Source: Kineococcus sp. TRM81007
GTDB lineage: Bacteria; Actinomycetota; Actinomycetes; Actinomycetales; Kineococcaceae
Assembly: GCF_022669155.1 (NCBI RefSeq)
Contig: NZ_JALBVB010000040.1
Coordinates: 55,944 to 119,943 of the forward strand
Length of the DNA: 64,000 nt
Direction: 5' to 3'
Position numbers and translations under genes: made by a program. Below, one piece after another: positions 16,460-26,211 of the stretch. The notes beneath the pieces were generated by a model. That model saw nothing but the letters and a program-made list of their open reading frames with translations. It was not told the origin of the DNA and searched no databases. Within the stretch, counting starts at the first letter, position 1. The number at the start of each line of letters is the position of its first letter.

Positions 16460-17409
16460 GCGTCGTGCCCCTGCCGGCCCGCCGCGCCGCGGGCCGCCGG
16501 CCCGCGGCGCGCCGCACCGGCGGCCGGCACGTGGCCCCGTACGCGTTCGCCGCGCCGTTCGTGGTGCTGTTCCTGGTGTTCCTCGTCGCCCCCATCGTGC
16601 TGGCGCTGTGGCAGAGCATGTTCCGGCAGCGCGCCGCCGGCGGGTTGGGCTTCGGCGGCACCCGCCAGCGCGAGTTCGCCGGTCTGGGCAACTACGTGAC
16701 GGCGCTGACCGACACGGGGTTCACCTCCGGGTTCGCCCGCGTCCTGCTGTACGGGGCCGTGCAGGTCCCGGTGATGCTGGTCCTGGCCCTCGTGCTGGCC
16801 CTGCTCTTCGACTCCGCGGCGGTGCGCTTCGGGCGGTTCTTCCAGGCCGCGGTGTTCGTGCCGTACGCCGTCCCCGGCGTCATCGCGGCCCTGCTGTGGG
16901 GGTTCCTGTACCAGCCGGGCGTCAGCCCGATCGTGGGCGGGTTGACCTCGCTGGGCGTGGACGTGGACCTGCTCGCCCCCGGGACGGTGCTGTGGTCGCT
17001 GGCGAACATCGCGCTGTGGTCGAACACCGGCATCAACGTCGTCATCCTGTACGCCGCGCTGCAGTCGGTGCCCGCGGAGGTGGGCGAGGCGGCCCGGGTG
17101 GACGGGGCGAGCGAGGTGCGGGTCGCGCTGAGCATCAAGCTGCCGATGATCCTGCCCGCCCTGCTGCTCACCACGCTGTCGTCGATCATCGGCACGCTGC
17201 AGCTGTTCAGCGAACCCAACGTGCTGCGCACCATCACCTCGAACATCACCAGCGACTACACGCCCAACATGGCGATCTACACGACCTCCACGGAGGCGCA
17301 GGACCCGCACCTGGCCGCGGCCATGGCCGTCCTGCTGGGCGTGTCCACGCTCGTGCTGTCGCTGGTCGTGCTGCGCATCTCGAACCGCAGGAACGGAGCA
17401 CTGGCGTGA
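16456..17409 (+). CDS. ABC sugar importer permease (MalF type)
   Basis: A 317-residue inner-membrane protein with six predicted helices (e.g. YAFAAPFVVLFLVFLVAPIV, AAMAVLLGVSTLVLSLVVL). The cytoplasmic coupling motif of sugar permeases reads EVGEAARVDGASEVRVALSI (EAA loop). GTG at 16456 overlaps the binding-protein stop by four bases. It pairs with the next permease; no ATPase gene is in the operon. Confidence 0.9.
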   Translation: MSVVPLPARRAAGRRPAARRTGGRHVAPYAFAAPFVVLFLVFLVAPIVLALWQSMFRQRAAGGLGFGGTRQREFAGLGNYVTALTDTGFTSGFARVLLYGAVQVPVMLVLALVLALLFDSAAVRFGRFFQAAVFVPYAVPGVIAALLWGFLYQPGVSPIVGGLTSLGVDVDLLAPGTVLWSLANIALWSNTGINVVILYAALQSVPAEVGEAARVDGASEVRVALSIKLPMILPALLLTTLSSIIGTLQLFSEPNVLRTITSNITSDYTPNMAIYTTSTEAQDPHLAAAMAVLLGVSTLVLSLVVLRISNRRNGALA

Positions 17410-18353
17410 GCACCAGCACCCGCACCGGGCCGGGGGCGACACCCGGGGCACCGGCGCCGGCCCCCGCCGCCACCGGTCGCGCCCGCCGCCGCACGGCCAC
17501 CAGCGCGGGGGAGCGGCACTCCACCGCCGTGCGGGTCCTGGCCACCGGTGCCGTCGCCGTGGCGACGGTGTACTTCCTGATGCCGGTGTGGTGGATGGTC
17601 GTGGCCGCCACCAAGTCCAGCACCTCGCTGTTCACCACCCCCGGTTTCTCCTTCGCCGACCCCCAGCTGCTGCAGAACCTTCGGGAGTTGTCCACCTACG
17701 ACGACGGCATCTTCTGGCGCTGGGTCCTGAACACCGTCGTGTACTCCGTCGTCGGGTCCGTGCTGACCGTCCTGGTGTGCGCCGCGTGCGGGTACGCGCT
17801 GGCCATGTTCGAGTTCCGCGGCCGCAAGGTGCTGCTGGGCGCGGTGCTGGCGAGCATGCTGGTGCCCGGCACCGTCCTGGCGCAGCCGACGTACCTGCTC
17901 GTCGTGGAGCTCGGCCTGAACAACACCTACGCGGGCGTGCTGCTGCCCTCGATGGTGTACCCCTTCGGGGTCCTGCTGTGCACCGTGTTCGCCCGCTCCT
18001 CGATCCCCGTGGAGCTGCTCGAGGCCGCCCGCCTAGACGGCGCCGGGGAGCTGCGCATCTTCGTGGCCGTCGGCCTGCGGCTGATGACGACCGGGCTGGT
18101 CACGGTCCTGCTGTTCGCGTTCCTGGGCAGCTGGAACAACTACCTGCTGCCGCTGATGGTCCTGACCGACGCCGAGTTGATGCCGCTGACGGTCGGCCTG
18201 ACCGGCTGGAGCCAGGCGTCCATCACCATCCCCGGCCTGCAGGTCCTCGTGGTGGCCGGCTCCCTGGTGTCCGTGGTGCCCGTCATCGGCGTGTTCATCG
18301 CCCTGCAGCGGTACTGGCGCTCCGGCCTGACGGCCGGCGGCGTGCGGTTCTGA
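17406..18353 (+). CDS. ABC sugar importer permease (MalG type)
   Basis: A 315-residue permease with a disordered Ala/Pro/Thr N-terminus (about 40 residues) and six membrane helices, starting with AVATVYFLMPVWWMVVAATK. EAA loop: PVELLEAARLDGAGELRIF. GTG at 17406 overlaps the upstream stop (GTGA). Ends one base before the GH95 gene, so import and cleavage are translated together. Confidence 0.9.
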   Translation: MSTSTRTGPGATPGAPAPAPAATGRARRRTATSAGERHSTAVRVLATGAVAVATVYFLMPVWWMVVAATKSSTSLFTTPGFSFADPQLLQNLRELSTYDDGIFWRWVLNTVVYSVVGSVLTVLVCAACGYALAMFEFRGRKVLLGAVLASMLVPGTVLAQPTYLLVVELGLNNTYAGVLLPSMVYPFGVLLCTVFARSSIPVELLEAARLDGAGELRIFVAVGLRLMTTGLVTVLLFAFLGSWNNYLLPLMVLTDAELMPLTVGLTGWSQASITIPGLQVLVVAGSLVSVVPVIGVFIALQRYWRSGLTAGGVRF

Positions 18354-18354
18354 C

Positions 18355-20847
18355 GTGGCCGTCGAACCCGTCCTGCGCTTCCCCGCGCCCGCCGGCACCT
18401 GGGTGGAGGCCCTGCCCGTGGGGAACGGGCGCCTGGGCGCGATGTGCTGGGGCGCCGCCGACGGCGAGCGGCTGTCCCTGAACGACGACCGCGCCTGGTC
18501 CGGCCCCGTCGGGGGGCCGGTCCACGAGGTCCCCGCCGGCCACGTCGGCACCGTCGAGCGCGCCCGTGGAGCCGTGCTGGCCGGGGACCACCGCCTCGCC
18601 GAGGAACTGCTGACCCCCGTCGTGGTCCCGCACACCCAGGCGTACCTGCCGCTGGGTGACCTGCGCGTGACGTGCGACCCGCTGCCCGTGTCGCGGTTCG
18701 ATCGCGGCCTGGACATGCCCACCGGGACGGCGTGGGTGCGCCGCGAGCACCCCCACGGCGGCTCCGTGCACCAGGAGACGCTCGTCAGCGCCCCCGCCGG
18801 GGTCCTGCTGCACCGCCTGCTCGCCACCGGCACGACCGTGGACGTCACCGTCGCCCTCACCTCCCCGCTGCGGGTGCGCAGCGGCGCCGCCTCCGGTGCG
18901 GGTGAGGGCGGCGCGGAGCTGGAGGCCGTGCTGGAGCTGCCGGTCGACGTGCGGCCCTGGAGCCCGGACGGGCGCGACGAGCCCGTCACCTGGGCGGCGG
19001 ACGGCGCGGCGGCCCGCTGCGCGGCCGTCGTGCTGCGGGTGCGCACCGACGGCACCGTGCTGCCGGCGGGCCCGGGCGCGGCGCTGCGGGTGCTGGGGGC
19101 CCGCACCCTCGAGGTCCTGCTGGCCACCGAGGTCAGCGACACCCCCGGCGGCCCGTGCGCCGGTGAGCGGGAGGCCGTGCGCACCGCCCGCGCCCGCGTC
19201 GCCGCCGCGGCCGCCACCGGCTCGGAGGAGCTGCTGCGCGCGCACCGCGCCGACCTGTCGCCCTGGTGGGGCGAGGTCCACCTGGACCTGGGCGGCGCGG
19301 TGCCGGCGGGGACGAGCACCGGCGAGCTGCTGCGCCGGGCCGTGGACGACGACGGTTCCCGGCGCGCCCTCGTGGAGCTGGCCGTGGCCCACGCCCGGTA
19401 CCTGCTGCTGGCCGGGTCCCGCCCCGGAACGCACCCGCTGACCCTGCAGGGCATCTGGAACGCGGAGCTGCAGCCGCCGTGGAGCAGCAACTACACGACG
19501 AACATCAACCTGCAGATGGCGTACTGGCCCGTGGAGGTGTGGGGGCTGGCGCCGCTGCACGAGCCGCTGCTGGCCTTCGTGCGGCGCCTGGCCTCCGCCG
19601 GGGAGGACACCGCGCGGCGCGCGTACGGCGCCGGCGGGTGGGTGGCGCACCACAACAGCGACGTGTGGGCCACCACCGGCACCGCCGGGGGCGGCTGGGC
19701 GCGGCCGGAGTGGTCGGCGTGGCCGTACGGCGGGGCGTGGCTGGCCACCCACCTGCACGAGCACGCCCGGTTCGCCGCCGACCCGCCCGCCGCTGCCCGC
19801 GCGGCGCTGCCCGCCGTGGCCGGTGCCGCCCGGTTCGCCCTGGACCGCCTGGTGCGGCTGCCCGACGGCGAGCTGGGCACCGCCCCCTCGACCTCGCCCG
19901 AGAACCGCTTCCTGGACAGCGAGGGCGAATCCCGCCCCGCCGCGGTGAGCAGCACCTGCGACCTGGCGCTGACCGCCGCGGTGCTGCGCGCGCTGCTGGA
20001 CCTCACCACCACCGCCGGGAGGGCCGGCGACGGGACGGGCGACGGGACCGGCGACGAGGAGCTGCTGCAGCGGGCCCGCACCGCGCTGGCGGAACTGCCC
20101 GCACCGCGCACGGGTGCGCGCGGGGAACTGCTGGAGTGGCGCGAGGAGTTGCCCGAAGCCGAACCGGAGCACCGGCACACCTCCCACCTCGTCGGCCTGT
20201 TCCCGCTGGACCTGGTCGACGTCCGCTCCGACCCGGCGACGGCCGCCGCCGCGGCGCGCACCCTGGAGCTGCGCGGGGAGGAGTCCACCGGCTGGGCGCT
20301 GGCCTGGCGCGCGTGCCTGTGGGCTCGGCTGGGGCGCGGTGACCGGGTGGGCGAGACGCTGCGGCGCTGCCTGCGCCCGGTGCCCGAGGACGCCGCCGCC
20401 GGCGACCAGGCCGGTGGGCTGTACCCGAACCTGTTCTCCGCGCACCCGCCGTTCCAGCTGGACGGCAACAGCGGCCTGGCCGCCGCGGTCGCCGAGGCCC
20501 TGGTGCAGTCCGGCGACGAGGTGGTGCGGCTGCTGCCCGCCCTGCCGCCGGACTGGCCCGACGGCTCCGTGCGCGGCCTGCGCACCCGCGCCGGTGTGAG
20601 CGTGGAGCTGACCTGGCGCGCCGGCCGGCCCGTGCGCGCGGTGCTCACGGCGCTGCGGGCCGCGCACGTCACCGTCCACGCCGGGCCGCCCGGCGACGAC
20701 ACGACCCCGGGGGTGTTCCGGCTGGCCGCCGGCGAGCGCGCCGAGGTGCCCGTGGGCCCCCGGAACCCCGAGAACCCGATGAACCCGATGAACCCGGTGA
20801 ACCCGATGAACCCGATGGACCCGAAGGACGAGGAGCAGCCGACGTGA
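18355..20847 (+). CDS. Glycoside hydrolase family 95 alpha-L-fucosidase
   Basis: An 830-residue GH95 enzyme, which inverts alpha-1,2-linked L-fucose (some members act on L-galactose). It starts EALPVGNGRLGAMCWG and has the family's active-site stretches: YTTNINLQMAYWPVE (two Asn, near 382), APSTSPENRF (Glu acid, near 512), HTSHLVGLFPLD and FQLDGNSGLA (Asp, near 702). No signal peptide, so cleavage is in the cytosol after import. GTG start at 18355, one base after the permease stop. The C-terminus carries a peculiar Asn-Pro-Met repeat tail not expected in the family. Confidence 0.9.
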   Translation: MAVEPVLRFPAPAGTWVEALPVGNGRLGAMCWGAADGERLSLNDDRAWSGPVGGPVHEVPAGHVGTVERARGAVLAGDHRLAEELLTPVVVPHTQAYLPLGDLRVTCDPLPVSRFDRGLDMPTGTAWVRREHPHGGSVHQETLVSAPAGVLLHRLLATGTTVDVTVALTSPLRVRSGAASGAGEGGAELEAVLELPVDVRPWSPDGRDEPVTWAADGAAARCAAVVLRVRTDGTVLPAGPGAALRVLGARTLEVLLATEVSDTPGGPCAGEREAVRTARARVAAAAATGSEELLRAHRADLSPWWGEVHLDLGGAVPAGTSTGELLRRAVDDDGSRRALVELAVAHARYLLLAGSRPGTHPLTLQGIWNAELQPPWSSNYTTNINLQMAYWPVEVWGLAPLHEPLLAFVRRLASAGEDTARRAYGAGGWVAHHNSDVWATTGTAGGGWARPEWSAWPYGGAWLATHLHEHARFAADPPAAARAALPAVAGAARFALDRLVRLPDGELGTAPSTSPENRFLDSEGESRPAAVSSTCDLALTAAVLRALLDLTTTAGRAGDGTGDGTGDEELLQRARTALAELPAPRTGARGELLEWREELPEAEPEHRHTSHLVGLFPLDLVDVRSDPATAAAAARTLELRGEESTGWALAWRACLWARLGRGDRVGETLRRCLRPVPEDAAAGDQAGGLYPNLFSAHPPFQLDGNSGLAAAVAEALVQSGDEVVRLLPALPPDWPDGSVRGLRTRAGVSVELTWRAGRPVRAVLTALRAAHVTVHAGPPGDDTTPGVFRLAAGERAEVPVGPRNPENPMNPMNPVNPMNPMDPKDEEQPT
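20764..20826 (+). repeat. Seven 9-bp units encoding an Asn-Pro-Met tail
   Basis: Seven tandem nonamers, mostly AACCCGATG, at the 3' end of the GH95 gene (variants AACCCCGAG, AACCCGGTG, GACCCGAAG). They encode NPE-NPM-NPM-NPV-NPM-NPM-DPK. Slippage-prone and probably variable between strains. Confidence 0.85.
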
Positions 20848-21695
20848 AGCTCATGCGCGTGGGGGAGGTGGGCCGCGAGCGCCCGCTGGCCCTGCTGGAC
20901 GACGGTTCCGGTGCCGACCTCACCGGTGTGCTGGACCCGCACCGGCCCTGGTCGGCCGAGGACCTGCGGTCGGCCGCCGCTGCGGTGGAGCGCGGGGGCC
21001 TGCCCCGGGTCGACCCGGCCGGGCTGCGGGTGGGGTCCCCCCTGCCGCGCCCGGTGACCATCGTGTGCGTGGGCCTGAACTACCGCGACCACGCCGCCGA
21101 GACCGGGTCCCCGCTGCCCGCCGAGCCGATCCTGTTCCTGAAGTCCCCGGCCACCGTGGTGGGGCCCGGCGACGAGGTGCTGGTGCCGCGCGGCAGCGTG
21201 AAGACCGACTACGAGGTCGAGCTCGGCGTCGTCATCGGCCGCCGGGCGCGCTACCTGGAGACCGCGGAGGAGGGGCTGGCGCACGTCGCCGGGTACGTCG
21301 TCTCGCACGACGTGTCCGAGCGGGAGTTCCAGCTCGAGCGCGGTGGCCAGTGGGACAAGGGCAAGAACTGCGAGACGTTCAACCCGCTGGGGCCCTGGTT
21401 CGTCACCGCCGACGAGGTGCCCGACCCGCAGGCCCTCGGCCTGCGCCTGTGGGTGGACGGGGAGCTGCGCCAGGACGGCACCACCGCCGACATGGTGTTC
21501 GGCGTCGGTGAGCTCGTCGCGTACATCAGCAGGTTCATGGTGCTGGAGCCCGGGGACGTCGTGAACACCGGGACCCCGGCCGGCGTCGCGCTGGGCCGCC
21601 CCGACCCCAAGCCGTACCTGCGCGCCGGTCAGGTCGTCGAGCTCGAGATCGACGGCCTGGGCCGGATGCGCCACCCCGTGGGAGCCGCCCGATGA
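20844..21695 (+). CDS. Fumarylacetoacetate hydrolase family protein; probable 2,4-diketo-3-deoxy-L-fuconate hydrolase
   Basis: A 283-residue FAH-fold hydrolase. Visible: [14 protein letters not shown] (catalytic His), metal-binding [15 protein letters not shown] (E..E pair), [14 protein letters not shown] (Asp) and the substrate loop [16 protein letters not shown]. In the oxidative fucose route this enzyme splits 2,4-diketo-3-deoxy-L-fuconate to pyruvate and L-lactate. The function is assigned from family plus operon. GTG at 20844 overlaps the GH95 stop. Confidence 0.85.
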   Translation: MKLMRVGEVGRERPLALLDDGSGADLTGVLDPHRPWSAEDLRSAAAAVERGGLPRVDPAGLRVGSPLPRPVTIVCVGLNYRDHAAETGSPLPAEPILFLKSPATVVGPGDEVLVPRGSVKTDYEVELGVVIGRRARYLETAEEGLAHVAGYVVSHDVSEREFQLERGGQWDKGKNCETFNPLGPWFVTADEVPDPQALGLRLWVDGELRQDGTTADMVFGVGELVAYISRFMVLEPGDVVNTGTPAGVALGRPDPKPYLRAGQVVELEIDGLGRMRHPVGAAR

Positions 21696-23056
21696 GCACG
21701 TTCACCCGCTTCGAGACGCACGACGTGCGGTTCCCCACCTCCCGGCACCTCGACGGTTCCGACGCGATGAACCCGGACCCGGACTACTCGGCGGCGTACC
21801 TCGTCCTGGGCACCGACGACGCCGACGGTCTGGAGGGCCACGGCTTCGCCTTCACCATCGGGCGCGGCAACGACGTGCAGGTCGCCGCGATCCGGGCGCT
21901 GGCCGATCACGTGCTGGGCCGCGACGTGGAGGAGGTCCTCGGCGACATGGGCGCCACCTGGCGCTCCTTCGCCGACGACTCGCAGCTGCGCTGGCTGGGG
22001 CCGGAGAAGGGCGTCATGCACATGGCGGTCTCCGCGGTCGTCAACGCCCTGTGGGACCTGAGGGCCAAGCGCGCCGGGCTGCCGCTGTGGGACCTGCTGG
22101 CGCGGATGAGCCCGGCGGAGCTCGTCTCCCTGGTGGACTTCCGCTACCTCACCGACGCGCTCACGCCCGCCGAGGCGCTCCAGCTGCTCACCGACGCCGA
22201 GCCCGGCCGGGCCGCCCGCCGCGAGGAGCTGCTGCGCACCGGGTACCCGGCCTACACCACGACCCCCGGCTGGCTGGGGTACTCCGACGACAAGCTCGTG
22301 TCGCTGTCCCGGCAGGCCGTGGCGGAGGGTTTCACCCAGATCAAGCTGAAGGTGGGTGCCGACCTGGCCGACGACGTGCGCCGGCTGCGGCTGGCCCGCG
22401 AGGCCGTCGGCACGGACGTGCGCATCGCCGTGGACGCCAACCAGCGCTGGGACGTCGCCGAGGCGGTCGAGTGGATCGGCGCGCTGGCCCCGTTCGACCC
22501 GTGGTGGATCGAGGAACCCACCAGCCCCGACGACGTGCTGGGGCACGCCGCGATCCGCCGCGCCGTGGCGCCGGTGAAGATCGCCACCGGCGAGCACGTC
22601 CAGAACCGCATCGTCTTCAAGCAGATGCTGCAGGCCGGTTCCCTGGACGTCCTGCAGATCGACGCCGCCCGGGTCGCCGGCGTCAACGAGAACGTCGCGA
22701 TCCTGCTGCTCGCCGCGAAGTTCGGGGTGCCGGTGTGCCCGCACGCCGGTGGCGTGGGGTTGTGCGAGCTCGTGCAGCACCTGTCGATGTTCGACTACGT
22801 GGCGCTCTCGGGGACCACCGGCGACCGGGTCGTGGAGTACGTCGACCACCTGCACGAGCACTTCGTTCACCCCGTGCAGGTGGTCGGCGGGCGGTACCGG
22901 ACGCCGCTGGCACCGGGTTTCTCCGCCGAGCTGGTGCCGGGGACCCTGCAGCGGTTCGCGTTCCCCGGAGGCCCCGAGTGGCGCGGCGAGGCCGTGCCGG
23001 AACCGCCGGGTGCACCGGTGCTGGAGGACGCCCCGGCGGGCGCGGTGCTCGCGTGA
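21692..23056 (+). CDS. L-fuconate dehydratase (enolase superfamily)
   Basis: A 454-residue mandelate-racemase/enolase-type dehydratase of the L-fuconate dehydratase (ENOSF1) group, which turns L-fuconate into 2-keto-3-deoxy-L-fuconate. Visible: N-terminal [32 protein letters not shown] (KxK), metal ligands [17 protein letters not shown] and ATGEHV, and [15 protein letters not shown] (His). GTDD/GHGF loop motifs fit the subgroup. ATG at 21692 overlaps the FAH stop. Confidence 0.92.
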   Translation: MSTFTRFETHDVRFPTSRHLDGSDAMNPDPDYSAAYLVLGTDDADGLEGHGFAFTIGRGNDVQVAAIRALADHVLGRDVEEVLGDMGATWRSFADDSQLRWLGPEKGVMHMAVSAVVNALWDLRAKRAGLPLWDLLARMSPAELVSLVDFRYLTDALTPAEALQLLTDAEPGRAARREELLRTGYPAYTTTPGWLGYSDDKLVSLSRQAVAEGFTQIKLKVGADLADDVRRLRLAREAVGTDVRIAVDANQRWDVAEAVEWIGALAPFDPWWIEEPTSPDDVLGHAAIRRAVAPVKIATGEHVQNRIVFKQMLQAGSLDVLQIDAARVAGVNENVAILLLAAKFGVPVCPHAGGVGLCELVQHLSMFDYVALSGTTGDRVVEYVDHLHEHFVHPVQVVGGRYRTPLAPGFSAELVPGTLQRFAFPGGPEWRGEAVPEPPGAPVLEDAPAGAVLA

Positions 23057-23805
23057 GCGGGCCGTTCGCGGGGTGCCGCGCCCTGGTCACCGGGGGTTCC
23101 TCCGGGATCGGTGCCGCCACCGCCCGGCGCCTGCTCGCCGACGGGGCGGCCGTCGCCGTGCTGGACCTGGACCCGTCCGCCGCGCCCGCCGGCACCGTCG
23201 CCCTGGCCGCCGACGTCGGCGACGACGCGTCCGTGCGCGCCGCCGTCGCCGAGGCCGCCGGGGCCCTCGGCGGTCTCGACGTCCTGGTCAACAACGCGGG
23301 GATCGGTGCCCGCGGCACCGTGGAGGACGGCGACGACGAGCAGTGGCACCGCGTCCTGGACGTCAACGTCCTCGGTGTGGTGCGCACGACGCGGGCCGCC
23401 CTGCCGCACCTGCGCCGCTCCGGCCGCGCCTCGATCGTCAACACCTCCTCCATCGCCGCGTGGGCGGGGCTGCCTCAGCGCGCGCTGTACTCGGCGTCCA
23501 AGGGCGCCGTGCAGGCGTTGACGCTGGCGATGGCCGCCGACCACCTCGCCGAGGGGATCCGCGTGAACTGCGTGGACCCCGGCACGGTGGACACCCCGTG
23601 GGTGCAGCGGCTGCTGGACGCCGCCGACGACCCGGACGCCGAGCGCGCCCGCCTCGCCGCCCGCCAGCCCACCGGGCGCCTGGTCACGCCCGAGGAGGTC
23701 GCGCACGCCATCGCCTCCCTCGCCGACCCGCGCTGCGGCGCCACCGGCACCGCGCTGGCCGTCGACGGCGGGATGCACTCGCTGCGCCTGCCCGCCAAGG
23801 TGTGA
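23053..23805 (+). CDS. SDR; probable 2-keto-3-deoxy-L-fuconate dehydrogenase
   Basis: A 250-residue classical short-chain dehydrogenase: cofactor loop [12 protein letters not shown], acidic [11 protein letters not shown] (NAD preference), [12 protein letters not shown], catalytic Ser in [12 protein letters not shown], then [11 protein letters not shown] (Tyr, Lys), and the closing [13 protein letters not shown]. In this operon it would oxidise C4 of 2-keto-3-deoxy-L-fuconate to make the FAH substrate. It could instead be an L-fucose dehydrogenase, but the aldo/keto reductase next door fits that better. GTG at 23053 overlaps by four bases. Confidence 0.85.
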   Translation: MSGPFAGCRALVTGGSSGIGAATARRLLADGAAVAVLDLDPSAAPAGTVALAADVGDDASVRAAVAEAAGALGGLDVLVNNAGIGARGTVEDGDDEQWHRVLDVNVLGVVRTTRAALPHLRRSGRASIVNTSSIAAWAGLPQRALYSASKGAVQALTLAMAADHLAEGIRVNCVDPGTVDTPWVQRLLDAADDPDAERARLAARQPTGRLVTPEEVAHAIASLADPRCGATGTALAVDGGMHSLRLPAKV

Positions 23806-24833
23806 GGGTGCGCACCGCAGCCCTGGGCAGGACCGGTCTCGACGTCCCCGTGGTCGGCTTCGGGTGCGCGCCGCTGGGGAACCTGTACGCGCCGGTCCAC
23901 GAGGCGCAGGCGCGAGCCGCGCTGGAGGCGGCGTGGGAGGGCGGCCTGCGGTACTACGACACCGCCCCCTACTACGGCCTGGGTCTGTCCGAGCGGCGCC
24001 TGGGCGCGTTCCTGCGCGACGTGCCGCGCGAGGAGCTCGTCCTGCAGACCAAGGTGGGCCGGCTGCTGCGCCCGCGCCGCGGTGAACCCGTGCACCACCC
24101 GCACGGTTTCGCCGTCCCGGGCGACGTGGACCCGGTGTGGGACTTCTCCGCCGAGGGGGTGCGGCGCAGCCTGGACGAGAGCCTGGAGCGACTCGGGCTG
24201 GACCGCGTCGACGTGGTCCTCGTGCACGACCCGGACGAGTTCGAGGACGAGGCGCGCCGCGGCGCCCTGCCGGAACTGCTGCGGCTGCGCGAGCAGGGCG
24301 TCGTGCGCGCCGTCGGGGTGGGGATGAACCAGGCGGCGATGCCCACCCGCTTCCTGGCCGAGTTCGACCTCGACGTGGTGCTGCTCGCCGGCCGCTACAA
24401 CCTCGTGGAGCAGGACGCGCTGGACGACCTGCTGCCCGCGGCGCGGCGCGCCGGGGCGGCCGTCGTCCTCGGCGGCGTGTTCGGTTCCGGGCTGCTGGCC
24501 GCCGACGCCCCGGCCCCGGGCGCGACGTACTCCTACGCGCCCGCGCCGCCGGACGTGCTGGCGCGGGCGCAGCGGCTGGCGTCGCTCGCCGCCGAGCACG
24601 GCGTGCCGCTGCCCGCGGTGGCGGTGCAGGCCGTCCTCGCCCACCCCGCCGTGGCCGCCGTGCTGCTCGGCATGCGCAGCGAGCAGGAGGTGCGCGCGGA
24701 CGTCGCCCTGCCGGACGTGCCGGTTCCCGCCGCGTTCTGGGCGGCGCTGCGCGCGGAGGGACTGGTGCGCGCCGACGCGCCCCTGCCCGCAGAGCCGCTG
24801 CCCGGAGAACCGCTGCCCGGCGAACCCCGGTGA
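23802..24833 (+). CDS. Aldo/keto reductase; probable L-fucose (D-threo-aldose) 1-dehydrogenase
   Basis: A 343-residue AKR with TIM-barrel motifs: LRYYDTAPYYGLGLSERRLG (Asp and Tyr of the tetrad), LQTKVGRLLRP (Lys), VDVVLVHDPDEF (His). It resembles pyridoxal/L-fucose dehydrogenases that oxidise aldose C1 to the lactone. GTG at 23802 overlaps the SDR stop (GTGA), as everywhere in the operon. The tail has repeated EPLPG units (15-bp repeats) and looks disordered. Confidence 0.85.
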   Translation: MRVRTAALGRTGLDVPVVGFGCAPLGNLYAPVHEAQARAALEAAWEGGLRYYDTAPYYGLGLSERRLGAFLRDVPREELVLQTKVGRLLRPRRGEPVHHPHGFAVPGDVDPVWDFSAEGVRRSLDESLERLGLDRVDVVLVHDPDEFEDEARRGALPELLRLREQGVVRAVGVGMNQAAMPTRFLAEFDLDVVLLAGRYNLVEQDALDDLLPAARRAGAAVVLGGVFGSGLLAADAPAPGATYSYAPAPPDVLARAQRLASLAAEHGVPLPAVAVQAVLAHPAVAAVLLGMRSEQEVRADVALPDVPVPAAFWAALRAEGLVRADAPLPAEPLPGEPLPGEPR

Positions 24834-25699
24834 ACCCGGCGGGGATCGTCGACGCCCACCACCACCTGTGGGACCCGGCGCGCCGGCGCTACCCGTGGAT
24901 GCAGCGCCCCGGCCTGGAACCGCTGCACCGGCCGTTCGGGCCGGCGGACCTGGCGCGGGAGGCGGCCGCGGCGGGGGTGAGCGCCACGGTGCTCGTGCAG
25001 ACCGTCGCCGAGACCGCCGAGACGCGGGAGTTCCTGTCCGCGGCGACGGCGTCCGACGGGCTCGTCGCCGCCGTCGTCGGCTGGGTGGACCTGCGCGGTG
25101 CGGCGGTCGCCGACGAGGTGGCGGAACTGCGTGCCGCCCCCGGCGGAGGGCTGTTGCGCGGCGTGCGGCACCAGGTGGAGGACGAACCCGACCCGGACTG
25201 GCTGCTCCGGGCGGACGTGCGCCGCGGTGCCACCGCCGTCGCGGACGCCGGCCTCGTGCACGACCTGCTGGTGCGCCCGGACCAGCTGCCCGCCGCAACA
25301 GACCTGGTCCGCGCGTTGCCGTCGGCGGTGTTCGTGCTGGACCACGCGGCCAAGCCCCCGCTGGACCCCGACGGACTGGCGGTGTGGCGCGAGCGCGTCA
25401 CCGACCTCGCCCGCTGCGGCGACGTGTTCTGCAAGGTGTCGGGGTTGTTCACGCTCCTGCCCCCCGGGGGCGGTGACGACCTGCTCGAACCCGTCGTGCG
25501 GCACCTGCTGGAGGTGTTCGGCCCCCGGCGGCTGGTGTTCGGCACCGACTGGCCGGTCAGCACCCTCGCCGGCGGCTACGGCGACGTGGTGCGGCGCACC
25601 ACCGCGCTGCTGCGGGACCTCTCCGGGGCCGAACGCGACGCCGTGCTCGCCGGCACCGCCCGGTCGCTCTACGGGGTCCCCGGCCCGGCCGCGGGCTGA
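24830..25699 (+). CDS. Amidohydrolase family; probable L-fuconolactonase
   Basis: A 289-residue amidohydrolase_2 (TIM barrel): metal motif IVDAHHHLWDPARRRYPW (HxH), FVLDHAAKPPLDP (His), DVFCKVSGLFTL and FGTDWPVSTLAGGY (Asp). It matches lactonases of the L-fucono/L-rhamnono-lactone type. Last gene of the operon, start GTG at 24830 inside the AKR stop. It completes the chain fucose -> lactone -> fuconate. Confidence 0.87.
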   Translation: MNPAGIVDAHHHLWDPARRRYPWMQRPGLEPLHRPFGPADLAREAAAAGVSATVLVQTVAETAETREFLSAATASDGLVAAVVGWVDLRGAAVADEVAELRAAPGGGLLRGVRHQVEDEPDPDWLLRADVRRGATAVADAGLVHDLLVRPDQLPAATDLVRALPSAVFVLDHAAKPPLDPDGLAVWRERVTDLARCGDVFCKVSGLFTLLPPGGGDDLLEPVVRHLLEVFGPRRLVFGTDWPVSTLAGGYGDVVRRTTALLRDLSGAERDAVLAGTARSLYGVPGPAAG

Positions 25700-25719
25700 G
25701 ACCCGAGGCCGGGAACCCG

Positions 25720-26073
25720 TCAGCGGTCGACGACGAGGACGGTGTTGCCGTCCGGGTCCGCGACGGTGACGAACAGGCACGTCCCCGGGTCGCCCTGGAC
25801 CGGGGAGCAGGGCGCCCCCGAGCGCAGGGACTCCTCGCGGAACACCGCCACGTCCTCGACCCGGAAGCTCACCGGCGCCCACGCCAGGCCCGGGCGCACC
25901 GGGATCCCGCTGGCGGGACCCATCAGGGTCAGCTGCCGCCCGTCGCGGTCCCGCAGCACCGCGGCGTGCTCCTGCACGTCGGTGCTCTCGAGGCCGAAAC
26001 GGCTGCCGTACCAGGCGGCGGCAGCGGCGGTGTCGTTCACCGGCAGGAAGCTGGAAGCCAGGGTCGCGATCAT
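25720..26073 (-). CDS. VOC family protein
   Basis: A 117-residue glyoxalase-fold protein: IATLASSFLPVNDTAAAAAW, YGSRFGLESTD, WAPVSFRVEDVAVFREE and VTVADPDGNTVLVVDR with the usual late acidic ligand region. Convergent with the fucose operon, stop codons 20 bases apart. ATG at 26073. Function unknown; 20% longer relatives exist. Confidence 0.8.
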   Translation of the reverse strand: MIATLASSFLPVNDTAAAAAWYGSRFGLESTDVQEHAAVLRDRDGRQLTLMGPASGIPVRPGLAWAPVSFRVEDVAVFREESLRSGAPCSPVQGDPGTCLFVTVADPDGNTVLVVDR

Positions 26074-26211
26074 GTGGGCACCGTAGGGGAACCCCCCCGA
26101 CAGGGCCGCCGGAGGCGCTGAGCCCGATGTCAGCAGCGACCGAACGCCACTGAGCGCCCCTGCTGCGAGGCCGGGTGCGTGCCGGCAGGAACAGGTGCCG
26201 AGCGGGTGGTT

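Noticed and set aside
18295..21674. Long minus-strand frames across the GH95/FAH genes
   Set aside because: No domain motifs; the plus strand carries complete catalytic motifs and coupled starts.
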